A stretch of DNA of 64,000 nucleotides from Blumeriella jaapii. Taxonomy: Eukaryota; Ascomycota; Leotiomycetes; Helotiales; Drepanopezizaceae. The DNA is taken from assembly GCA_009599575.1 (NCBI GenBank), contig VWND01000076.1, forward strand, positions 248,001-312,000. The letters run 5' to 3'. Position numbers and translations under genes: made by a program. A model generated the notes under the pieces. It was not told where the DNA came from and searched no databases. It saw nothing but the letters and a program-made list of their open reading frames with translations. Shown piece after piece: positions 32,308 through 40,648 of the stretch. Numbering within the stretch: position 1 is the stretch's first letter; the number at the start of each line of letters is the position of its first letter.

Positions 32308-33887
32308 TTAAACTATAACGAACAGACGCCATCCTGCTACCCTGACCCTAGCAGCAACCATGAACAGCACCCCCGCTATCATGCAACTTCCGGCGTACAT
32401 TTGCGCGTACAGATACTGGCCATCGCGCGCCTCTATCAACGCCCCAGCCAACGGTTGTCCAATCAGGAGCGCCAACCCACCGATCGTGAAGACCATTCCA
32501 ATCCTGACTCCCATTTTCGACCGGTCTTTGGTCAGGCTGCCCAGAGACGGAGGGAGCATACCCTGCCCAGCAGACATGATCAACCCATAGAAGACATCGA
32601 ACCAGGATCCCGGTGTAGCTGTCTACGGACGCCCAGCAGTAAAGTATCAGGCCCGATAGGAGGGTCAGAGGGATCATGAGGTTGAGAGGCCCCAATCTTG
32701 AGGCCAGTAGCGCGGGCAGTACACGCCCTGCTATTCCAGCACCGTTGATAATGAGTATCAAAGATGCTGCGGTCTTGGTCGGAACTCCAATGATGTCCCT
32801 GCCAAAAGAACCAAGCTACAAACTTGTCAGCTTGAGGTGCCCGAGCCAGTGGCAGGTATGGCAAGGAGATAAAAACTTACATAGAACACCGGCGCCCACA
32901 TCCCCAAATATGATAGAAACACCGAAATTGACAAGAACGAGTATTCTGTCTCCCTGAAAGCCCCCCACTCGATAATAGGTCCCCCAACCCTCTTCAACTT
33001 CATTGGCCGTAACACGAAAATCGAGGGGATACTACTAGCCATAACGACCAGACCACAAATTCTCATCGCCCACCCATAGCCCAGTTTGGGAATCGTCTGC
33101 TGCAGGATCGCGGCAAACACCAACCCACCCACAGAGTTCCCCATTGCGCAAATGGCGAGTGCAAAGGGACGCTTCTTCACAAAATAGGTACCGGCGAGAG
33201 ACATGGTAGGCACAAAAACCAGACCACCGCCAACACCTAGGCAGACACCGTGCGCGAGAAAGATCTGCCAGTAAGTGGTGGAGAAGGAGGCCCCGAGGAA
33301 ACCCGCGACTTGAAGGATGCTGCCGAGAAGGAAGGTTTGCCGGAAGTAGCCCAAGTCTGTCAATCGGCCGGAGAAAGCGCCGGTGACTGCTCAGAACATC
33401 AGTACACATTCGACGAGCAAGCAAGTAAGAGATTCGAAAATGGGAGTAGGACTGGTGCCAAGCGAGTTTGCAACATACACAGCATCAAGAAGGCACACAA
33501 CGATCCTATCCAACTGACGGTCGACGGCGCCAGGTCCAGCGTTGTGACGTAGTGATTCTGAAGCACCCCATACGCGTTGACGAATCCGAATGTATTGAAA
33601 CCAGTTTGATGAGCCAGGAAGACAACGAGCCACGCTCTGAAGCCGCCATCAGGAGGCGTCTCGTCAACCAGGGGGTTTTCATGTGATTTCTGGACCACTT
33701 TGCGCAACAAATTCTTGATGAGACCGATATGTTTCCGCGGGGAATCAGAGCCTGTGCTCTCATGAACTGCAGATGGTCTCCCAGACTCATTAGAGGAGGC
33801 GATGTTTTTCTCGTTGTGGCGCGCCTTCTCGACGTCGGCTGTGGTAGCCGAACGTGGCTGGGGAGTGTCAACAGAGAGTACACTCAT
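32308..33887 (-). CDS. MFS monocarboxylate-type transporter (frame broken or unusually spliced)
   Basis: Exons 33887-33479, 33386-32881 and 32815-32308 give about 474 residues if a frame shift is repaired. The N-terminal 80 residues are cytosolic and polar. The first membrane part begins DETPPDGGFRAWLVVFLAHQ, the usual entry motif of the MCT-like fungal family, followed by about 12 hydrophobic segments (for example GVCLGVGGGLVFVPTMSLAG). Such proteins move monocarboxylates or related small molecules across the plasma membrane; the substrate is unknown. At about 32596-32606 the frame changes between SYTGIL and FDVFYGLIMSAGQGM (two bases missing or one extra). A phase-neutral GT-AG intron 32626-32563 would bypass it but would delete this conserved membrane segment. 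Confidence 0.8.
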
Positions 33888-34820
33888 CGCTTCTCTTCCA
33901 CCCAATCAACGATTCAGAGATTATCAAGAAAATTGATAATGTACTTTGTACCTTCCAGTGCTTAAGAAGTCTCGCATCGGAAGCACTCCTTTTGCCAAGG
34001 CTCATTAGTGGCGCTTGAAATAGCGAAAGTGGGTAAAGCAAAGGGTTTCTGTGCCGTTATTCCGCGCCTCGGAGTCAACTTGAGCCGAAGCAACCTTGTT
34101 TATTAAGAAGTAAGAAGAAGAGAAGACAGCAAAATGTCCCGGGCGAAGAAAGATCTTAATAATTGGGGCTTCAGTCGTCATGTAAGCTTTTAATGTGGAT
34201 TGAGGGGTCGGAATGATTAGGCTGGAAAAGTTCCAGTCTTGGATCGGTGACGGGAAACTCTGGATTAAATTGGTTGCATCGTACATGTACATACATATAC
34301 GCGGTCCCGGTGTCGGATGTCGGTCTATGTACATTGCATGCCGAGCTCGAGGGCTAGCTATGCAAAGATAGCGAAGCTTTTTCTGACACGAATGTTGACT
34401 TAGCTGTGTACTATCGTGATTGGGTAGCAGCTCTTGGCTTCACTGACTTAGGTTGAGTACATACCTGGCGCTCCTTGGACTAAGTCCGCTAGCTCTCTCA
34501 CCGGCTTTCGTCCTAGCTTTGGTAACGATAGATGGCTACAACGCAGCCTTTGACAATATAAGTTTACGGCACCAAAAACCTACTTCTTGTCTTCTGCATT
34601 CTCCAGAAGTACCCTCGTCCTTCCAGGAAGTGGCACGTGCAGAAAATCCTACGGAGTAAAGCGACACTCACGAAGGCGCTTCTAGCCATGCTCCCAACCC
34701 CTTGATGTCAAGTGGAGTCCGGTAAGGCAGTGTGCAGTGGACAAGCGCCAGGTCCTCGACGCAAGACCAAGGCAGAACCAGTTGATAGGGCTCCTCTCAG
34801 AATATCCACACTATCCCCTC
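33888..34820. other. Intergenic, transporter promoter
   Basis: No gene recognised between the transporter start and the 3' end of the BAH-PHD gene. A few GTACATGTACATAC motifs near 34283. Confidence 0.5.
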
Positions 34821-36011
34821 TCACGAGCTTGCCTGTTCGAAAGAATGGTCGCATACCGGGCACTTAAGCCGCTCCTCCCAGTTCTTTTTACCCGCCCGCC
34901 GATCCTCAACAACAGCTTTTGGGTGGCCGTGCTGAGGCTCCTCAATTTCACACTGAAGAACCTCTTCCATGGTGTCTTGCCCTTTGCTTTGGTTGGCTTC
35001 TCATCTACTTCGCGCTCGTAGATTTTTTTTGCAATTTCATCCTTCAGATGGTTGTAGTGGAAGTAGGTCCTGCATTGGGTGTTATCACAGATCATCATGG
35101 GCGTGTCGGGGTTCTCGTGGCCTCCGCAGGTACATCGCTTCTTCAATGCCTGTGACCCGAGCAGTTAGCAGCAAACGCAAGACGTAAGGAGGATACCTAC
35201 AGAGAGTTCCTGTGTACTCCGGTTATATGTTTGCCGCCAGAAGAGTGAAGTTTGCGGCGCTTCGTCCTCTTCTAGCCATTGCGTAATTTCAGCCTTGCCA
35301 GCGAAGGAGAGCACGTCTAGAACTTCCATGTAATTCGACGCGACCAATTCGTTTCTACCATGGTAGGTGCGCTTTCCTGATTCTTTGTTGACCAGGTCTA
35401 CCGATTTGGTGGCTGGTGGGGGGAGTTCTTCGGGCCAGTACATCCAAGTGACCTAGAAAGTCAACCATTGGTGCCATCATGTCTGTATTCCTGGCGAGGA
35501 CTTACCAGTGCATAAACATGCTGAGAGTTTTGAGCTCTCACTTGTAGAATCCTAGCAACCCAAAAATCCTTTGGCTCGGCCTCTATCGGTGTATCCTCTC
35601 CCCTCACAAACACGTAGTCAGAGTTCTTGAAAACCTCTCCCTGAACTACGCGACAAGTCAGCACTCTTCGACCTCGCGGGGTCGAAGCCCGGAACACTTA
35701 CTGATGAAGTTAGTGTACTTCTTCATGCTTTGCCACTCATTGTGCGGCGTGACAATGTAGCTCTGGTCCATTTCGCCCTCCCTCTTCGCGCCTTTCGCCT
35801 TGAACGGACTCACTTGGAACTCGGCATTGCTGAGCAGATGTTTTTGCGCCTGTGTGAGCGTCCGGCTCGTATTCGCAGCTGGGTATTCTACTTTGAACGG
35901 CATCTTGGGGCTTGGGTCTGCAGGCGTTGCGGATCGCGAGGCAGAGCTCTTTGGCCGCTTGGTCGGCTGCTCGTCTGCTTGCGAACCCGCGAGACCACGT
36001 TTGGGAGCCAT
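34821..36011 (-). CDS. BAH-PHD chromatin protein (EPR-1/EBS-like)
   Basis: Exons 36011-35702, 35645-35506, 35452-35201, 35149-35009 and 34961-34821 give 327 residues. The N-terminus is basic (MAPKRGLAG... TKRPKSSASR), as for a nuclear protein. A BAH domain covers about 95-225: GEVFKNSDYVFVRGEDTPIE, FWVARILQV, VTWMYWPEEL, SNYMEVLDVLS. A zinc-finger region follows: CTCGGHENPDTPMMICDN, then CRTYFHYNHL and finally CPVCDH. This order matches fungal and plant BAH-PHD proteins; Neurospora EPR-1 of this type reads H3K27me3. The last junction is uncertain: either a 47-nt intron (35008-34962, GTAGAT donor) or a 1-nt frame break links the zinc-finger halves. Similarity to EPR-1 is from domain order only. 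Confidence 0.75.
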
Positions 36012-36683
36012 GGCTAGGTACTCATGGAAGGCGAATGCAAATGGACTCGGCGCGCTGCTCCACCGGTCTCTCGCGACCAGGTAGAGGAGTGCAATTGCGC
36101 TATCAGCAAGAGCGGGCTTGTCCAAGAGGTCGAGAAGAAGCCGACCTCGATGCTGTGTGTGGGGGGAGCTCTTGTACCGTAGGTACGGTACTTGCGCAGC
36201 GGGAGCGTGGGCGGCGCAATGACAAGGACTGCTTCGTAAATCACATTGAACGTTGAGGTTCAATCTCAGAGCAGAAATCGTAAGCTGGGGTACTGTACTG
36301 TGATACTTACTGTACTGTAGATGCAGCGCTTTCGTGCAAGAAACCTGGGTTGACGCGACTCGAATGATCGCCGCAGCGCCGTTACAGTAGCACGCGGATC
36401 ACATCACGCTAACATCCTTGCCGTGATCTTTTCGATTTCGACTTCGACTTCGACTTCTTCTCCTTTGTGTGTCGATCCAGGTCAAGTCACAACTCACACG
36501 CTTCTCGACGTCCCGTTAGCATTGGATATCGGGGCAGTGGAGACCAGGACTGTTCGGACATCGCATGGGCCAATCGAGGCATGGAGAGAAACAGCGTGCA
36601 ATTTGGTATCAGAAAAGCATGCCCAAACTCCCCCTCATCCGTGATGGTTCTTCAGACATGCCCCATCTCCACGCCATCGTCTC
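36012..36683. other. Intergenic, BAH-PHD promoter
   Basis: Has a TACTGTACTGTGATACTTACTGTACTGTAG cluster at about 36290-36320 and a (TTCGAC)n hexamer run at about 36429-36458. No gene recognised. Confidence 0.55.
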
Positions 36684-37196
36684 CTACTCAGCAGGAGGCG
36701 CCGTTGCCGCGGGCTTTTCCTGTGTCTTCTTCCGGAACAGCATCCTCTTCAACTTGTCAGCCAGGCCCACGGGGTGGACTGGCTTCTCAGCGTCCGCCTT
36801 GTGCACATTTCCCTCGCCTCCTCGTCCGGTGTGGAAGTCCTGGTTCTCCGTGCTGGGTCGCAGGGCGGCTTCAGGGATCGCGATGTTGTCCTTGCGCTTG
36901 GTGGCTGCTATCCCTGGGGAGCCGATGTTCGCTGCTCCTCCGCGGCCTGTGGAATACGGGCCGTCGCCGTGGTCGCCCACTACCCCTTCGCGGACGATCT
37001 CGCCGTCTGTGTAGCTGGCCGTGATGTTAGCTGGATGCAGGGAAACGTGCGGTCGATTGGAGAGCGCACGCGGTAGCGTCTGGCATGATGTTGCCGGCTC
37101 CTGAAGTACGTGTTAGTTGCCAGACGGTGATGCGGTTGGGTCAAAAGACATGCCTCCGCGGCCATGGCTGACTTCAGTGACGTCTTTGTCACTCAT
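36684..37196 (-). CDS. DUF3602 (GRGGAGNI-repeat) protein with GC-AG intron
   Basis: Exons 37196-37154, 37100-37070 and 37014-36684 give 134 residues. The family hallmark G-R-G-G-A-G-N-I occurs three times in variants: HGRGGAGNIMPD across exons 1-2, STGRGGAANIGSP and HTGRGGEGNVHKA. Exon 1 can only be joined in frame by a GC-AG intron (donor G|GCATGT, acceptor CTTCAG, CTAAC branch site); the second intron has GTGCGC and also a CTAAC site. The C-terminus is basic (KLKRMLFRKK). DUF3602 proteins are small, probably disordered fungal proteins of unknown function. Confidence 0.85.
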
Positions 37197-38029
37197 GCTT
37201 TCGAGAATCGCGAGTTGGGTTCTGTCGCGTTCGAAGGGCCGTCAAGATGTAGAAATCTAACAGATAGCAGATAGTCAGAGGAAGAGTCTACGCCACTTAA
37301 GGAGCTGATAAGGTGATAGTTGAAAACCCCAGGTTACGAGAGCGAGCGTTTGCGTCTTGCGATAAGCCACTGCATGCTCTGTTCAAGACATACAGAAAAG
37401 CGGCTTACCAGGAAGAGAAAAATGGCGACGGCTCGAGACAAAGTCACCAAGTGCGGCAGTAACGCAAAACGCACGAAGTGTAGAGTGAAAATGCGGTCCA
37501 CTGCTGGTAGTGTAGCGGAGCTGAGAAGTTCAATATATAGCAACACGTTTAGTCAGAGAGTCCGAGCAAATCATATCCGAACTACTGTAGCATCTGTATG
37601 TGCTGTATGTGCTGTATGTGCTGTATGTGCTGTACTGTAAGTGCTACAGTGCTACTGTAGCTCAGCTGCCTACGGGACGGAAATATATCTCCACCCAATC
37701 GATGTTTTCAAAGCTCCATGACGCAACAGGCACAGAAATCAGACCTTATCTAGTCCCGGCTCCGGTCAAGTACTAATGTACCGTACTGTACATACAACCA
37801 GCAACAATCAGCAACAATCAGCATCGATCAAAGACGCTTGCAGCCCATCTCTTCCTCGAGTCTCGCCAAGAAAGGCGAGCATCCCGCCACAAGGACTCGA
37901 ATGGGTGTCAGCAATGGACGGGTTCTGCTTCTGAGATTAACATGGGCCACAAGACGATAAATCGGCTAGTGGTGCGCAAAGAATTAGCAACAGTTGTATC
38001 GCTATTTTCCTCTTAACCAAGCATGCTAA
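37197..38029. other. Intergenic with short tandem repeats
   Basis: Includes the DUF3602 promoter, the TGCTGTATG repeat (37597-37640), AGCAACAATC repeated at about 37800-37822 and a GTACCGTACTGTAC motif near 37778. No gene. Confidence 0.55.
37597..37640. repeat. (GTGCTGTAT)n tandem repeat
   Basis: Four near-perfect 9-base units ending in CTGTACTGTAAG, so it grades into the TACTG motif family. Confidence 0.85.
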
Positions 38030-38672
38030 CGTCGTCAGGCTCTTGTGGCTTTCGATGGTTTCCAGAGAGGCGAACCTCATCATGATGAATGGAACTTGGC
38101 GTCCCCAATGAGGTTATCATGCTTCCCTGGTACAGTACAAGCCCCCGAATGCTTCCTTGCCTGTAACAGTGCTAATCCCATTGAGAGTAGCAGTAGCAAA
38201 TGGGGGAATGGCAGTCTGCATTCTTCAGATAGACGCCGGTCTTGTGCCTGGCTGCGTTTTCCAGACCCACAAGATCGCCGTGGAATTTCTTGAAGAACTC
38301 ACAACCTTCTTCGTAATTGAAGGCTGCTTGAGCTGGGCACCCGAAGAAAGTTGGGGAGCAGCCAGTGAACATACCGCGAAACCCTTCGGCACGACCAATC
38401 TTGCCCCAAGCCTGGAAGTTTCCAGTGTACCTTCACAGAGTCGGAAATGGTCTTGAAGAGGAAACGACGCGATGTTCTAGAACTCCAGATACGAAGCATC
38501 GTCTGTCGACGTACTCACGTCTCCGAGTCAACCTGTCTGCGACACTGCACCAGCTCGAGCGGGGTGACAGCCGCACGGGTAAGGCCACAGGTCATCAATC
38601 CGCCAAACGTACACGCAGCATAGTACATAGCAGAGTACAGGTCATATCTCGATATGACCTGTCTCATCTTGG
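38030..38672 (-). pseudogene. Mitochondrial phosphate-carrier pseudogene
   Basis: Minus-strand sequence from about 38672 reads MRQVISRYDLYSAMYYAACT, then GGLMTCGLTRAAVTPLELVQ and CRRQVDSE, then across a GTGAGT intron YTGNFQAWGKIGRAEGFRGM, FTGCSPTFFG and FFKKFHGDLVGLENAARHKT. These are diagnostic of the fungal phosphate carrier (Mir1/PiC). After GVYL some 25 codons normally present are missing, the frame shifts to MQTAIPPFATATLNGISTVT, then come two adjacent stops, then PHWGRQVPFIMMRFASLETI; homology then ends. Internal deletion, frame shift, stops and loss of the last third mark a decayed duplicate, not a sequencing error. The normal gene must lie elsewhere. Confidence 0.85.
38637..38662. repeat. 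Perfect inverted repeat, 12-base arms
   Basis: ACAGGTCATATC at 38637-38648 and its exact complement at 38651-38662 around a TC centre, inside the start of the phosphate-carrier pseudogene. Confidence 0.9.
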
Positions 38673-39423
38673 GGGATATCTTGAGATGGGAAGAGGAGCG
38701 GCAACATAGACGCTTTTGGAAGTCTCGCTTGTCAGTTCAACAGACGACCAAGGACAAGAGTCTCTGAGAAGCAGACCTGTATCTGTGCTAACCGGCCCAG
38801 AACACCGAAAATTGCACGCGTATATCCGATTGTCGACTTTTCGGAATTTTTGTGATCGCTTGGGTATGACAGTAGATTTTTTTTTTAAAAAGAAAAAGAA
38901 GAAGAAGAAGAAGGAATACAGCAGGGCAGACGCAGCTCAGCACAGACCTGAAAATAAACAGCCTATGAATACAATAATCGACAGTGCCAGGCATGTTCCG
39001 GTATCGAAAGGTTTAGTATTGGCTTCGAGTCGATATGAAGATTGAGTTTACTTTACGAAATGCGGAGATAAGGTGAAAGAAAGCTAAGGTACCTGGGGGG
39101 GATCGGCGTGGGCGTAGATCAGCTTCTCGCCGTGAGATGCTGCGCTTTTACAGTACACACTACTGTTTACCTCTCAGGAGATAAACCCAATTCCAAAGAT
39201 AGCTTTACGATGGAGAAGTGCTGTCCCGGAATATCGAGTATGTCGGTGAATGTAATACTCCAATCTGTGAGTAAACTTTTTATCAACCTCGCCAATCGCA
39301 GACTAGTATTCTCTCTTGAGGTTCAAAGGTTATTTTTGCTTCATGACAGAGTGACATCTCGCAAGTCATACCGAACCATTCCAACCCACTAATAGCGACA
39401 TCGATCCCAGAAGTAGCAGCAAC
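38673..39423. other. Intergenic, nothing but simple sequence
   Basis: T10/A5 and (GAA)n tracts at 38877-38915. Probably includes the promoter of the CBS-domain gene. No gene recognised. Confidence 0.5.
38877..38915. repeat. Poly-T followed by (AAG)n
   Basis: T10 then AAAAAGAAAAAGAAGAAGAAGAAGAAGG; a low-complexity tract in intergenic DNA. Confidence 0.9.
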
Positions 39424-39985
39424 ATGACCTCTGAAATGCCAGATGCTGTGACAGTACCCGATTCTTCGACGTCTAAATACGCGAGCCGGTATAGAGGGGT
39501 CAGTCACGATGCCCTTGGAGCAAGGTCCCTAAATGCTGCAATGTGTTGACAAGCCCCAGGCAACCGTAGAGGACTTGGATCCTCCGTCCGCACTCTCTTG
39601 CAACCCTACCGACCCCATCTCCTACGCCCTCCTCACTGCCTTCGAGCGCGACTACACACACCTCACCGTCGTAGACGCCACGAATCGCGCGCTGCTAGGC
39701 TACCTCTCCATCCCCCACCTCCAGATCTTGTTGAAGGCGGGCAAGGTCCAGGAGTCCGACCAGGTATCTCAGGCCATGATCAAGTTCCGGAGGAAGGGCA
39801 GGGTGTACAAGGTCATCACGATGGACACGCCGCTCGAGGAGCTGGAGCTGTTCTTCAACGGCGGGGAGAACGGGGAGGCGGGAAAGCAGGAGTTTGCCGT
39901 CGTCACGGATGACAGGAGGAGGTTTGTGCTCGGCGTTGCGACGAGGACGGATCTGGAGGAGTTTGCGAGGAGGAGACCGGCGTGA
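39424..39985 (+). CDS. CBS-domain protein
   Basis: Exons 39424-39498 and 39560-39985 give 166 residues; the 61-nt intron has a GTCAGT donor and CCCCAG acceptor. Splicing yields SRYRG followed by ATVEDLDPPSALS, the normal N-terminus of this small fungal family. The body is a CBS pair: LLTAFERDYTHLTVVDATNR with ALLGYLSIPHLQIL, then VYKVITMDTPLEELELFF and EFAVVTDDRRRFVLGVATRT. CBS pairs usually sense adenosyl ligands, but for stand-alone fungal proteins of this size no function is established. It is convergent with FUN30. Confidence 0.88.
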
Positions 39986-40648
39986 GGGAAGGTTTTTGGG
40001 TGTGTATGGATGGATGACAGCACATAGTCGCGGACATGTATCAGCGCTCCTTGCTTTGCCGGTCATTCTCGAGATGAGTCGGACGGCTGGGTTTCCGAGA
40101 CGTGGTGGAAAAGTCGAACAGAAGTCTGGAAATCCGTAAGACTTTCATTTCCGCTACCCGTCACTTGGACTTCATGATTTGCGGAGGTGGTTTGGACGCA
40201 TAGCTGCGACTTTCCCACTCCTCAAAGTCGACTTTGGAATTAGTCAAGATGACCCGGAGAACGGCATGGCTCGAAAGTCTGACGAACACTGTTGGCTCGA
40301 CGTCAGATCCTGGGCACAAATGGCTCTACCAAGTGAGCCACCACAGTGAGTCTGGATTTTTGCTCGGTGCTCGAGCAGGTCAAGGTCCGCAACCTCTCGA
40401 AGCGCCTCCTCCCAAGCAAATTGACGCAAAGCAAAGCATTTTCGGCTTTTACAAAGCCGAAAAGGGTTTTTTTATTAACATATTAATATTGATTCGATCA
40501 GAGCATAAAATACATATGATCCGTGCGATATTAAAATTTCTTATTTTTTGTAAAAAAAGCTCAAACTCGATGATGGAAGCGGTTTAATTTCTTTTCAAAA
40601 AAAGGTACATTTCTCGATTAAATCGGGACTCTAAGACTTCTCTTAGTC
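39986..40648. other. Convergent 3' region with AT-rich island and terminator-like hairpin
   Basis: From about 40439 to 40635 the base composition becomes strongly AT-rich, unlike the flanks. It begins with a perfect 11-base stem-loop followed by T7 (40439-40473). Open frames here have no protein-like features. Confidence 0.6.
40439..40473. other. Terminator-like hairpin plus T-tract
   Basis: TTTTCGGCTTT, a 3-base loop, AAAGCCGAAAA, then GGGTTTTTTT. The arms are perfectly complementary. It resembles an intrinsic terminator of bacteria or organelles, but a nuclear role is not known. It lies between two convergent genes. Confidence 0.7.

Noticed and set aside
40439..40473. True bacterial intrinsic terminator or bacterial contamination
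   Set aside because: Both flanks are fungal genes with introns; only the structure resembles one, so it is kept as an unexplained hairpin.
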